Under the pieces are notes generated by a model that worked only from the letters and a program-made list of their open reading frames with translations, had not been told where the DNA came from and did not search any database. Made by a program: the position numbers and the translations under genes. DNA of 64,000 bases. It comes from UBA11475 sp902486425. Lineage in GTDB: Bacteria; Bacillota; Clostridia; Christensenellales; Borkfalkiaceae. Positions 18,021 through 26,870 of this stretch are shown one piece after another; position 1 is the first letter of the stretch, and each line of letters starts with the position of its first letter. The DNA lies in the NCBI GenBank assembly GCA_902486425.1, contig CABTOK010000007.1, positions 372,001 through 436,000 of the forward strand, read 5' to 3'.

Positions 18021-18905
18021 CTAAATTTTTACGCTGAATTTGTTGAGTAAAAAAGCCGGGTGATAAGACTCTTTGGATATTCTCAATCCTTCGTCACCAG
18101 AATCGTCTTCTCTGTTTATATACGTCACGTTTTCGTTTGCGTATGTCTTTACGAATTCGTTTACTATCATCTGATACGATCCTTTTATCGAAGCGTCCGC
18201 TTTTTCTTCATGAACAAATAGTACGTTTCCCCTTATTTCTCCTACCGAAAAAGCTACCGGTTCATCCCCTGCGAAAAGAGCGAGAGTCAAAAAGCCGAAA
18301 TTTTTAACATGATTCAAAAATTCGAAAACGTTCTTTTTTTCGTCCTTGAACAGTTCCGAAGCCTTTTCTCTTTTTTCGTAATATTCTGTTAAAAACTTAT
18401 CTACCGGTCCTATATTTTCATCCGAAAGTTTTTCGGTACGATATTCGGGATAAGTTTTTTTGAATCTGTTTATAAAATTACGCTGACCGCTTAAATGCTT
18501 TCCTTTAAGAGTCAAAAGAGCTTCCTTATCGTAAAAATAATCGGAATAATCACGGTTGAATTCCGGATCCGAACCGTCAAAAAGCTCTTTTACTTTTTCG
18601 GCTTCTTCTTCCGTAAGATAGCATATTTTGGCTTCTGTATTATTATATCCGGCATATTCTTTTATTTTTTTAAGATCCGAAAACAAATCTCCGTCTCCCG
18701 ATAAATACACAGGCGGCAAAAAGCCTTCGTTATTTTCAAGTTCGGACTTTAAAAACAAAGTATCGTTTTCTATACAGTAAGAATAATAATCTCTGAATAA
18801 ATACACTACGCCTAAAGTTCTGTCGCTCACGGCGGATTTGTCTTTTATTATGAAAGGTTCTATTATTTTTATATCGTCAGGTTTTATTTTTTTGAATTGC
18901 AGCAC
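18021..18905 (-). CDS. DUF2156 (LPG synthase C-terminal-like) acyltransferase-fold protein
   Basis: A 294-residue protein of two tandem GNAT-like folds as in DUF2156. The family signature is YSDYFYDKEALLTLKGKHLSGQ followed by NRFKKTYPEYR. The second fold has VAFSVGEIRGNVLFVHEEKAD and ends with ESYHPAFLLNKF. Relatives are soluble versions of the lysyl-phosphatidylglycerol synthase catalytic domain, which move aminoacyl groups from tRNA, but the activity of the stand-alone group is unknown. There are no membrane segments. The start is a GTG with no clear ribosome site, so it is less certain than the frame. aspS follows by 23 bp. Confidence 0.85.
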   Translation of the reverse strand: MLQFKKIKPDDIKIIEPFIIKDKSAVSDRTLGVVYLFRDYYSYCIENDTLFLKSELENNEGFLPPVYLSGDGDLFSDLKKIKEYAGYNNTEAKICYLTEEEAEKVKELFDGSDPEFNRDYSDYFYDKEALLTLKGKHLSGQRNFINRFKKTYPEYRTEKLSDENIGPVDKFLTEYYEKREKASELFKDEKKNVFEFLNHVKNFGFLTLALFAGDEPVAFSVGEIRGNVLFVHEEKADASIKGSYQMIVNEFVKTYANENVTYINREDDSGDEGLRISKESYHPAFLLNKFSVKI

Positions 18906-19061
18906 GATGAATGATTGTTTGTAAAATATTTTTTATACGGAAAATCAGATCCGTAGCTTAAATATTATAGAACAATACCTTAAAAAAGTAAACCGTTTTG
19001 CCGCAAACTTAACCTTAATTATCTCGATTTACTGATTTTTAATAAAAAAACGCCGCTTGCG

Positions 19062-19091
19062 AACCGCCTTTATCACAAATCTCATATTATA
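19062..19091 (+). promoter_or_regulatory. Possible sigma-K-type (late sporulation) promoter
   Basis: AACC (19062-19065), 17 bp, then CATATTATA (19083-19091). This fits the Bacillus subtilis sigma-K pattern mACm-N16/17-CATAnnnTA. It lies about 50 bp upstream of the collagen-like gene. The match is by eye and the motif is short. Confidence 0.4.
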
Positions 19092-19139
19092 TAGCAGGCG
19101 ACAGCTTTAGCTTACGACCTAAATACTAAGGAGCAATAT

Positions 19140-19811
19140 ATGTGTTTTTGTAACAACCCTTGTAATAACAGAAGAAGACCCGTCGTTCCCGCAAACGTTA
19201 CGGTAGGACTCCGCGGTCCCGTCGGACCGCAAGGACCTCAGGGTGCGACAGGCCCCCAGGGACCTCAAGGTCCGCAAGGCGCAACAGGTCCCCAGGGACC
19301 GCAGGGACCTCAAGGTCCGCAAGGCGCTACAGGTGCAACCGGAGCCACCGGCGCTACAGGTCCTCAGGGACCGCAGGGCGCAACGGGAGCCACCGGCGCT
19401 ACAGGTGCGGCGGGAACAAACGCCGTTTCGGAAGCGTTATACGCAAATGGCGGAACCCAGACGGTTGCGGCAGCGTCGATCATTCCTTTGACTCAGAACG
19501 CTGTCACACCTTCTTCGACCATGACTTTTTCGAATAACTCGATAACCGTTCCCTCAGGCTACTATCTCATAGACTACGGCTACGACGGAAACATTACCGG
19601 CGGCGGCGTTATGAGCGGCACTCTCTATATAAACGGCACAGCTGCGACAGGCGAAATTCTCACACAGAACAGCGACGGCGGCGCGAACGCATCGACATCT
19701 AAAACTATCCTTTATAACGCAACGGCAAGTTCGACGATCTCGCTTTATAACACTTCCGCAAGCGCGGTAAATTATACGGGCGCTCATATAACGGTGTTCC
19801 GCATCGTTTGA
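19140..19811 (+). CDS. Collagen-like Gly-X-Y surface protein (BclA-like)
   Basis: A 223-residue protein with three parts: a Cys/Asn/Arg-rich head (1-22, MCFCNNPCNNRRRP), 24 uninterrupted Gly-X-Y triplets (23-94, mostly GPQ and GAT), and a beta-rich C-terminal domain (95-223) resembling the trimeric BclA/C1q-TNF head of Bacillus exosporium fibres. Collagen-like stalk proteins with such heads coat spores or sit on phage fibres; no phage genes are near. There is no signal peptide, which fits assembly from the mother cell. AAGGAG precedes the ATG, and a strong terminator follows. The repeat is GC-richer than its neighbours. Confidence 0.88.
   Translation: MCFCNNPCNNRRRPVVPANVTVGLRGPVGPQGPQGATGPQGPQGPQGATGPQGPQGPQGPQGATGATGATGATGPQGPQGATGATGATGAAGTNAVSEALYANGGTQTVAAASIIPLTQNAVTPSSTMTFSNNSITVPSGYYLIDYGYDGNITGGGVMSGTLYINGTAATGEILTQNSDGGANASTSKTILYNATASSTISLYNTSASAVNYTGAHITVFRIV
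19206..19421 (+). repeat. Collagen-like 9-bp tandem repeat tract
   Basis: 24 consecutive Gly-X-Y codon triplets. Units alternate between GGACCNCAGGG-like GPQ blocks and GGNGCNACN-like GAT blocks. The tract is likely to change length by slippage. Confidence 0.9.
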
Positions 19812-19832
19812 TTATCTAATACAACTTAATAT

Positions 19833-19858
19833 AAAAAGGCGGCAAACGCCGCCTTTTT
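19833..19858. terminator. Bidirectional terminator between collagen-like gene and transporter
   Basis: AAAAAGGCGGC, AAAC, GCCGCCTTTTT: a perfect 11-bp stem with T runs on both strands, placed between two convergent genes. Confidence 0.92.
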
Positions 19859-19874
19859 CATAGTTAAATCAAAA

Positions 19875-21167
19875 CTATACGCCCTGATTGTTTTTCGAAA
19901 ATTCCCTTACCTTCTTTTTAGAAAGAATAAGCGAAACTATCGCTATAACGAGCGTTGCCGCCCATATCGCGAACAATACAACGTAATTGTCTACTATAAA
20001 GCTCATTCCGTAGGTAGAAATCGCACTGCCGCCGTAGTTAACCGCATTCAGAAGTCCCGAAACCGAAGCCGCAAGTCCTAAACCGGCAAACTTCATCGGG
20101 AAAAGCGAGATCATAAGGTGGTTGAAACTCAGCTGGACGGTATACATAAGTCCGAATATGAGAACGAACAATATACATTCCGGTATTTTACCTAAAAGAT
20201 TACCGCTCGAGAATGACATCGCAAAAAGTATCGCAACGAACAAAAGCGACATTCCCATAACGAGAACACTGCATTTTATTTCGTTTTTTCCGAATTTTTT
20301 ATACAAAAAGTTTCCGAAAAGCACCCCGAGCGTGCCTATCGCCGGGATAATCATCATAACGTAGGACGATACGGATTTTGAAACGCCGTAGTTATTCTGT
20401 ATTATAGTCGGAACCCATTCGACCGCGCCGTTCAAAAACAAACCGTGCACGATAAGCGACGGCAAAAGTATAGCGGTACCCGAAAGCACGAGAGCCTGCC
20501 ATAAGCCGCCTTTCTTTTCTTCTTCCTTCTTTTCTTTCTTCTGAACGAAAACAAGTTTCTTTTTTACGGAAAGGAAAGTTGTCAGCCAGAAAGCGAGAAC
20601 AACAAGCATTATAAGAGCTGCGGCGTAAAATACGCTCTTCCAGATCTTACCGCCGAGATCGAGAGCAAGCCCCGATACGAAGTATCCCGAAAGTTTGCCT
20701 ACGGGAGTAGCCAGAGCTATCACCGTTAAAAACGTAAACTTCATATCCGGGTTGAGAGCAGTTCCTATAATCGAAAAGATAGGCGTCCAGAGCATGGACT
20801 GTCCGACTCCGTTAAGTCCCCACCATAAGACGAGAAGAAACGACGGCTTATAAAATACGGTCATTGCGACGTTCGATAAAATAATTATCGTTATGCCTAT
20901 AAGGACCATATAAAACGGATTCTTTTTATCTGCGATAAGTCCGTTTGTAAACTGTCCCAAAGCATAAAAAGCGAAATAAATTCCGCTTATAAGACCGGCT
21001 ATGTTGTCGTTTATTATGCCGTTCGTTTTCATATCGTTGATAACGATAGAATAATTGCCTCTCGCGATATAAGCGCAGGCATACGTCAAAAAACAAGCGA
21101 TAAACAAAATAACGCTTGTTTTTTTGCCGGTAAATTTTTTTTCGTTCAGTTCGAGTGCGTTTTCCAA
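19875..21167 (-). CDS. MFS transporter, organophosphate:phosphate antiporter type
   Basis: A 430-residue permease with about 12 membrane helices and a central charged loop around residues 210-220 (EKKEEEKKGG). The first helix region ACAYIARGNYSI and the WGLNGVGQSMLWTPI stretch resemble the OPA group (GlpT/UhpT), which exchanges sugar phosphates or glycerol phosphate for phosphate; the actual substrate is uncertain. The start is a TTG with AGG about 9 bases upstream; the next in-frame Met comes only after the first helix. It follows galM by 21 bp in the same transcript. Confidence 0.85.
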   Translation of the reverse strand: MENALELNEKKFTGKKTSVILFIACFLTYACAYIARGNYSIVINDMKTNGIINDNIAGLISGIYFAFYALGQFTNGLIADKKNPFYMVLIGITIIILSNVAMTVFYKPSFLLVLWWGLNGVGQSMLWTPIFSIIGTALNPDMKFTFLTVIALATPVGKLSGYFVSGLALDLGGKIWKSVFYAAALIMLVVLAFWLTTFLSVKKKLVFVQKKEKKEEEKKGGLWQALVLSGTAILLPSLIVHGLFLNGAVEWVPTIIQNNYGVSKSVSSYVMMIIPAIGTLGVLFGNFLYKKFGKNEIKCSVLVMGMSLLFVAILFAMSFSSGNLLGKIPECILFVLIFGLMYTVQLSFNHLMISLFPMKFAGLGLAASVSGLLNAVNYGGSAISTYGMSFIVDNYVVLFAIWAATLVIAIVSLILSKKKVREFSKNNQGV

Positions 21168-21188
21168 GTCTTTTACCTGCGATTTATG

Positions 21189-22220
21189 TTATTTTTCCAA
21201 AGAAAATTTATATACCGTTTCGGTATGATATTTTTCGCCGGGCTTAAGAACGCACGACGGATATTCGGGGCAATTTACCGCATTCGGGTAGTTCTGCGTT
21301 TCAAGACAGAACGCGCCTCTCTTTATGTATTCCTTTCCGCCCTTGCCTAAAGTTCCGCCCATAAAGTTGCCCGCATAAAACTGTACGCCGGGCTGATCTG
21401 TGTAACATTCCATCTTAACGTTAGTTCTCGGACTTACCGCAACCGCAAACAAGCCGTTTTCTTTCTTATTCAATACGAAGTTGTGATCGAATCCGCCGCC
21501 GAATTTAATCTGCTGATCGTCAGAATTTATATCTTTTCCGATAGCTTTACCCTCGTTAAAGTCGAAAACCGTTCCATTAACGTCCATAAAGCTGCCGTTC
21601 GTAAGCAGGTTTTCGTCCATGGGAGTAATTTTATCGGCAAAAATTTGAAGAATCGTATCTTCTGCAGTACCGTTTCCTTGTCCGCTAAGATTAAAATAGC
21701 AGTGGTTGGTAAGGTTGAGAACGGTATCTTTGTCGGTCGTAGCGTCGTAAACGATTTTAAGAGAAGAATTTTCTACCGAGTAAGTAACTTTTACGCTTAA
21801 ATTGCCGGGATAATTTTCTTCGCCGTCTTTGCTTAAATAAGTTAAAACAAGTTTATCGCCGTGAACCGAAGCGTTCCAGACCTTTTTATCGAAGCCGTTT
21901 TTGCCGCCGTGAAGCGAAGCGTTCTTTTCGTTATTGAAAATGTGATATTTTACGCCGTTGAGTTCAAATTCGCCGTTTCTTATTCTGTTACCGATTCTGC
22001 CTATAAGCGCGCCTATATATCCGCCGTGCGTCTGATAACCCTTGACGTCGTCGTATCCTAAGGCTACGTCTACCGTTTCACCGTTTTTACCGGGAACAAG
22101 AACAGACTGTATCGCTCCTCCGTAAGTTATAATATTTACGGAAATTTTACCGTCCGTAAGAGTGTAAAGATCGACGGCTTCGCCGTCAGCCGTTTTACCG
22201 AAAGGCTTTTTTGTTATCAT
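21189..22220 (-). CDS. galM: Aldose 1-epimerase (mutarotase)
   Basis: A 343-residue enzyme interconverting alpha and beta anomers of galactose or glucose, the first step after beta-galactosidase releases beta-D-galactose. Family motifs are GRIGNRIRNGEF, the catalytic histidine in LTNHCYFNLSG, DHNFVL, and the catalytic glutamate in FCLETQNYPNAVN. Full length, cytoplasmic. AAAAGGAGAAATAAAC precedes the ATG. It lies upstream of an OPA-type transporter, and functionally fits lacZ about 9 kb away; galK and galT are not in the window. Confidence 0.95.
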   Translation of the reverse strand: MITKKPFGKTADGEAVDLYTLTDGKISVNIITYGGAIQSVLVPGKNGETVDVALGYDDVKGYQTHGGYIGALIGRIGNRIRNGEFELNGVKYHIFNNEKNASLHGGKNGFDKKVWNASVHGDKLVLTYLSKDGEENYPGNLSVKVTYSVENSSLKIVYDATTDKDTVLNLTNHCYFNLSGQGNGTAEDTILQIFADKITPMDENLLTNGSFMDVNGTVFDFNEGKAIGKDINSDDQQIKFGGGFDHNFVLNKKENGLFAVAVSPRTNVKMECYTDQPGVQFYAGNFMGGTLGKGGKEYIKRGAFCLETQNYPNAVNCPEYPSCVLKPGEKYHTETVYKFSLEK

Positions 22221-22329
22221 GTTTATTTCTCCTTTTTAGGGTTTAAATATTTATTTTACGCTTTAACATCTGTTTTTATCGCCGTAAAACAGCGGACGAT
22301 AAAACTGATATTAAGGTCTTTTTTACATA

Positions 22330-24873
22330 TCAGTCGGATCTTAACGCTTCTACGGGATCTTTCTTGGCGGCTATTCTTGCCGGGATAAGTCCCGAAATAA
22401 AAGTTAAGATCATGCTTATCAGTACGAGTATAAGAGCCGAAAGTATCGGAAGCGAAGCCACGGTTGCAACACCTGCGAGCGATTTGACGATTAAATTCGT
22501 CGGAATGGTAAGAATATAAGTTAAAATTATACCTATCATTCCGCTTGCGAAGCCTATTATAAGCGTTTCGGCGTTGAATACTCTCGAAACGTCGAGCTTA
22601 GACGCGCCGATAGCTCTTAATATACCGATTTCTTTTATTCTTTCGAGTACCGAAATATACGTTATTATGCCTATCATTATGGACGAAACCACAAGCGATA
22701 TGCTCGTAAAAGCAATCAAAACGATTTTTACCGCATTAATCGTCGTATTAAGAGCCGAGAAAAGCATTTCGGTCTGATCGGAATAATGGACCTTGTCCTT
22801 TTCTTCCATGCCTTCCTTTTCGTTCCACGTATCGAGATAATCTTTAAGTTCTTCTTTCGATTTATAATCTACCGAATAGAACGAAAGTTTGGTAACCTTA
22901 TCGCTTCCGCCGAGCTGCGCCGTTGAAAGAGTTTCCGGTTCGATCTTCGCATAAGCAGTTACCGCGTTGTTGAATTTAGTCGTAACGCTGCCGTTATTTT
23001 CTTTCGCGGCGGCAACGACTTCCGAATCCATATTATCGGCAAGTATTCTTTCTACGAATTTAGAAGTATAAGCAATGCCGTTCGACAAAACGCCCGATTC
23101 TACATCTTCTCTTATTCTTACTATACCTGTAATTTTCAAAGTCATAGCCTTGTTTTCGGGAAATTTTGTAAAAATGAGCTTACTTACATTATCGTCGCCG
23201 ATTTCGTTACTGAAAAATCCTTCCTGAAAAGTCGTATCGTTTACTTTTGCATATCTGTCGTCGTTTTTAAGATAATAAAATTCTTTTCCTTTTATACCCT
23301 TTTCTTCGTTGCCGATTATTTCTTCAAAAGTGAAAGTATCCTGATCGCCGAATACTACTTTTTTATTCATAACGTCTATCGACTCTATCGAACGTATTCC
23401 CAAAAGCGCGAGCGTAATATCGCTTACCTGGTTTTTCGAATCTACTACAAGAACAAGTTCGTCTTCGTTTTTCGCCCACTTTCCGGCAAGCAAATCGTAT
23501 TGCGAATCCAAAAGATCCTGACTGTCCGGCATTTCGGTTAAAGTCGGAATGTAACTTCTTACAAAGTCTGTCGTTATGCCCGTCGTTTCAAGGCTTTTGA
23601 ACATCGCCTTTATTCTCGTTACCAAAAAGTCTATCGAAGAAACGGTCTTCATCGTTTCTCCTTCCACAGCCGACGGGTATGTAAGTTCCGAAAACAAAAA
23701 GTCGTTTACGTCGAAGCCGTAAGATTTTTGTACGCAATATTTCCAGCTGTCTTTTTTAGCCGCCTTTTCGTTTTCTTTATCGGCGTACTCTTTTACGAAA
23801 GCCTGATATTCTTCCGAAATATTGTTCTGCGACAACATGCTCGTCAGACTTTCGAACATTTTACGGGTATATACTTCTTTAACTTTCGGATATTTGTCGA
23901 GTCCCGTATCTTCCAAAAGCTTTTCGAAATTCGATATATCTATCGTCGCCTCGCTTACCGTAACGGGATAAACGGACAATGTATCTGCCTGCAATTTGTT
24001 TACGTATGCAGTGAACCCCGTGGACAGTGCAAGAATAAGCGCTATGCCGATAATGCCGATAGATCCCGCAAAAGCGGTTAAGATAGTTCTCGCTTTTTTT
24101 GTGAGAAGATTTTTAAGGCTTAAAGAAAGCGCGGTAAAAAAAGACATGGACTTTTTCTGTTTTTTATCCGCTTGTACTTTCTGCTTCGCTTCCGGTTCGT
24201 AAGGCATACTGTCGCCGACGACTTTGCCGTCTAAAACTTCGATTATTCTCGAAGAATACTGTTTTGCGAGTTCCGGGTTATGCGTTACCATAATAATGAG
24301 TTTATCTTTTGAAATTTCTTTCAAAAGATCCATTATCTGCCTGCTGGTTTTTGTATCGAGTGCGCCCGTCGGTTCGTCCGCAAGAATTATGTCGGGATTG
24401 TTTATTAAAGCTCTCGCAATAGCTACTCTTTGCATCTGGCCGCCCGAAAGCTGATTGGGACGGGCGTTTATTTTTGCTCCCAACCCCACCTTTTCGAGAG
24501 CGGCTACCGCGAGTTTTTTCCTTTCGGTTTTACTTACGCCCGAAAGAGTAAGCGCAAGTTCGACGTTTTCGACTACGGTCTGATGCGGAATAAGGTTGTA
24601 ACTCTGGAAAACGAACCCTATCGAATGATTGCGGTAGGTATCCCAGTCTTTGTCCTTATAATTTTTGGTGCTTACGCCGTTTATTATAAGATCGCCCGAA
24701 GTATACTTATCGAGTCCGCCTATAATATTTAAAAGCGTTGTTTTCCCACAGCCCGAAGGTCCTAAAATGGAAACGAATTCGCTTTCGCGGAATTTTATCG
24801 AGACGCCTTTAAGCGCTTCGACAACCTCGTCGCCGACGTAGTAATTTTTTACTATATTGTTGAGTTCGAGCAT
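22330..24873 (-). CDS. ABC transporter with fused ATPase and FtsX-type permease (MacB-like)
   Basis: An 847-residue fusion. Residues 1-225 form the ATPase: GPSGCGKTT Walker A, LSGGQMQRVAIARAL signature, ILADEPTGALD Walker B, MVTHNPEL H-loop. A membrane helix follows near 265-290, then about 430 residues outside the membrane, then three helices of an FtsX domain ending in ARIAAKKDPVEALRSD. Such proteins move lipoproteins, peptides or antibiotics or act mechanically on the wall; the role here is unknown. The ATG at 24873 is chosen because GAAGGAC lies just upstream; an ATG 33 bp earlier has a poorer site. galM follows by 109 bp. Confidence 0.9.
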   Translation of the reverse strand: MLELNNIVKNYYVGDEVVEALKGVSIKFRESEFVSILGPSGCGKTTLLNIIGGLDKYTSGDLIINGVSTKNYKDKDWDTYRNHSIGFVFQSYNLIPHQTVVENVELALTLSGVSKTERKKLAVAALEKVGLGAKINARPNQLSGGQMQRVAIARALINNPDIILADEPTGALDTKTSRQIMDLLKEISKDKLIIMVTHNPELAKQYSSRIIEVLDGKVVGDSMPYEPEAKQKVQADKKQKKSMSFFTALSLSLKNLLTKKARTILTAFAGSIGIIGIALILALSTGFTAYVNKLQADTLSVYPVTVSEATIDISNFEKLLEDTGLDKYPKVKEVYTRKMFESLTSMLSQNNISEEYQAFVKEYADKENEKAAKKDSWKYCVQKSYGFDVNDFLFSELTYPSAVEGETMKTVSSIDFLVTRIKAMFKSLETTGITTDFVRSYIPTLTEMPDSQDLLDSQYDLLAGKWAKNEDELVLVVDSKNQVSDITLALLGIRSIESIDVMNKKVVFGDQDTFTFEEIIGNEEKGIKGKEFYYLKNDDRYAKVNDTTFQEGFFSNEIGDDNVSKLIFTKFPENKAMTLKITGIVRIREDVESGVLSNGIAYTSKFVERILADNMDSEVVAAAKENNGSVTTKFNNAVTAYAKIEPETLSTAQLGGSDKVTKLSFYSVDYKSKEELKDYLDTWNEKEGMEEKDKVHYSDQTEMLFSALNTTINAVKIVLIAFTSISLVVSSIMIGIITYISVLERIKEIGILRAIGASKLDVSRVFNAETLIIGFASGMIGIILTYILTIPTNLIVKSLAGVATVASLPILSALILVLISMILTFISGLIPARIAAKKDPVEALRSD

Positions 24874-24962
24874 GGTACCGTCCTTCGGCGTAATTACGCC
24901 TTTCATTATAATCCGCTATATAAACAGACATTTAACCTTTTTTATCGCCGCAATTTAGCGAT

Positions 24963-26153
24963 TTAACTGTTTTTTTCGTTTAAATCGTTAAATTTTTTAA
25001 GCATCGTCGGATTATCTTTCGTGAGCTTTTTTATCGTAAGATCCTGTGCCTTGTCGTTTGCGAGACGGAGATTTTTTTCCGATCCCAAAAGCGCGTCTTT
25101 GACCTTGTTAAGATGATCTATCGTTTTGTCGATTTCGTCTATCGCCGCTTTAAACTTTTCGGAAGCAAGGCGGTAATTGTTCGAAAATCTTTCCTTAAAC
25201 TCGATAAGGTTGGATTCGAATTTGCTTATGTCGATATTCTGATTTTTTATTTCGGCAAGCTGTCTTTTATACGAAACCGAATTTAACGCCGCGTTTCTTA
25301 AAAGAGTTATTATCGGAATAAAGCACTGCGGGCGGATTACGTACATTTTCTCGTATCTGTACGAAACGTCCGTTATGCCGGCGTTATAAAGCTCGTTATC
25401 CGCTTCGAGCATGGTTACGAGAACGGCGTATTCGCACCCCTTTTCTCTTCTGTCCTTATCGAGTTCTTTAAAAAAGTCCTCGTTTTTATGCTTTGTGGCG
25501 GTAGTGTCGTTTTCGTTTTTCATTTCGAACATGATCGAAATGAATTCTACTCCGTCATCTGTCGATTCGCGATAAATAAAGTCGCCTTTGCTGCCCGTTC
25601 TTGCGTCGTTGTCCTTTTCGAAATATGCGTTCGGGAACGCTGCCATGCGGATTCTGTTGAATTCAGTTTCACAATGCCTTTCGAGCGTTTCGCCTACAAG
25701 TTTGGTCGAAAGCTTTGCTTTAAGCTCTTTATAATAATCGACTTCGGTCTGTTTTTGTTTAAGCTCGCTTTCATACCCTTCCGAAAGCGTCTTTTTATCA
25801 AGCTCGAACTGCTTCTCTTTAAGATCGAGTTCGTTTTTAAGCTTGATTATTTCACTCTCTTTCGACTGAGTGGCTTCGGTTACGGCAAGCTGTTTGTCTT
25901 TGTCTTTTAGTTCGAGTTTGCCGTTAAGGTCCGAAATCTGCTGTTTAAGCGTTATGACCGAAACGTTGTATTTTGCTTTAAGCTCTGAGATTTCGGCTTC
26001 TTTACTGCTCTGATAAACTGCTTTTAAATTATTTTCTCTTTTTGAAAGTTCTTTCTCGAATTCGGCGTTTTTAACCTGTGCCAAAATTTCGGTATAACCA
26101 GAATCGTCGACCTTAAAAACGCTTCCGCAATGCGGACACTTAATCTCGCTCAT
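24963..26153 (-). CDS. DUF2130 protein with zinc ribbon and coiled coil
   Basis: A 396-residue protein of unknown function. Residues 5-8 form a CPHC knuckle. Residues 20-150 are a long coiled coil rich in Lys, Glu and Gln. The DUF2130 core (150-320) has HCETEFNRIRMAAFPNAYFEKDND, GSKGDFIYR and ISIMFEMKNEND, which look like a nuclease-type acidic/lysine arrangement, and a second coiled coil ends the protein. Activity has not been established; a nucleic-acid role is inference from that arrangement. AAGGAGAAATA precedes the ATG, and it has its own promoter. Confidence 0.85.
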   Translation of the reverse strand: MSEIKCPHCGSVFKVDDSGYTEILAQVKNAEFEKELSKRENNLKAVYQSSKEAEISELKAKYNVSVITLKQQISDLNGKLELKDKDKQLAVTEATQSKESEIIKLKNELDLKEKQFELDKKTLSEGYESELKQKQTEVDYYKELKAKLSTKLVGETLERHCETEFNRIRMAAFPNAYFEKDNDARTGSKGDFIYRESTDDGVEFISIMFEMKNENDTTATKHKNEDFFKELDKDRREKGCEYAVLVTMLEADNELYNAGITDVSYRYEKMYVIRPQCFIPIITLLRNAALNSVSYKRQLAEIKNQNIDISKFESNLIEFKERFSNNYRLASEKFKAAIDEIDKTIDHLNKVKDALLGSEKNLRLANDKAQDLTIKKLTKDNPTMLKKFNDLNEKNS

Positions 26154-26174
26154 TATTTCTCCTTATGATAAGTA

Positions 26175-26203
26175 ATTATATATTAGTTTTTAAATTAAAT
26201 CAA
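26175..26203 (-). promoter_or_regulatory. Sigma-A promoter of the DUF2130 gene
   Basis: Minus strand: TTGATT (26203-26198), 17 bp, TATAAT (26180-26175). The start would be near 26168, leaving a leader of about 15 nt with AAGGAG. Confidence 0.7.
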
Positions 26204-26340
26204 CTTAAATTATTTATATTTATTAACATAAATTTATTTATTTTTATACAATGGAAAATTTTGCGTATTTTAACAGCAGTGTAAAAATTACCGGATTTTT
26301 TACCCGAAGTTATAATATATCTGCCGGATAAACGTTATTT

Positions 26341-26365
26341 AAAAAACGCCGCATCAGCGGCGTTT
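26341..26365 (-). terminator. Terminator overlapping the end of the HD-domain gene
   Basis: AAACGCCGC, ATCA, GCGGCGTTT: a 9-bp stem followed on the minus strand by T residues at 26346-26341. The stop codon of the HD gene lies at the foot of the stem. Confidence 0.88.
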
Positions 26366-26870
26366 ATACTTTTAATTTTCCCGAATATTCTTTTATAGAT
26401 GCAGACTTATCGAAACGGCATATAAGCCATGCTTCTTTACAGGTCGGAAAATGCCAGAAAGTCAGCGGGAACATATGAGATACTATAGCGTTCTTTTCTT
26501 TTTTGGTAAGTTCGAATTCTCTTTCGGCATTTTTCAAGGCAAAAACGCTATGTTTCAATCCATGAAAGCGAAATCCTTTGTTCTTGTCATGCCAATCATA
26601 AAAATAATAGTCGTGAAGCAACGCGGCCGTAATTAAAACTTTAAGGTCTACATTCAATTTTTTTGTTTTCGCATAGTCGTATGCCGTACACGCCACAAAC
26701 AGCGAATGAGCCGCAACGGATATGTTTTTATGATGAAGATGTTTTTCCAGATAGATATAGTTAGGCGAAGAAATTATTTTTTCGGCGATACCATAAAAAA
26801 ACGGATCGTCAAGACACTTCTTTACTACCGGATTCTTCGATTTTAAGTTTTCCGTCAACTCCGTCGTCAT
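26364..26870 (-). CDS. HD-domain phosphohydrolase-like protein
   Basis: A 168-residue protein with an HD-domain metal site: histidine in VAAHSLFVACTAYDYA, the HD pair in AALLHDYYFYDWHDK, and later histidines in HGLKHSVFA and VSHMFPLTFWHFP. Small clostridial relatives are annotated as HD phosphohydrolases acting on nucleotides, but the substrate is unknown. The ATG at 26870 lies inside the upstream COG4905 gene (62-nt overlap); the site GGGAAAAG precedes it. A terminator starts at its stop, so it ends the operon. Confidence 0.8.
   Translation of the reverse strand: MTTELTENLKSKNPVVKKCLDDPFFYGIAEKIISSPNYIYLEKHLHHKNISVAAHSLFVACTAYDYAKTKKLNVDLKVLITAALLHDYYFYDWHDKNKGFRFHGLKHSVFALKNAEREFELTKKEKNAIVSHMFPLTFWHFPTCKEAWLICRFDKSASIKEYSGKLKV

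Noticed and set aside
19206..19421. Short tandem repeats that might suggest a CRISPR array
   Set aside because: The units are 9 bp without spacers and encode Gly-X-Y triplets.
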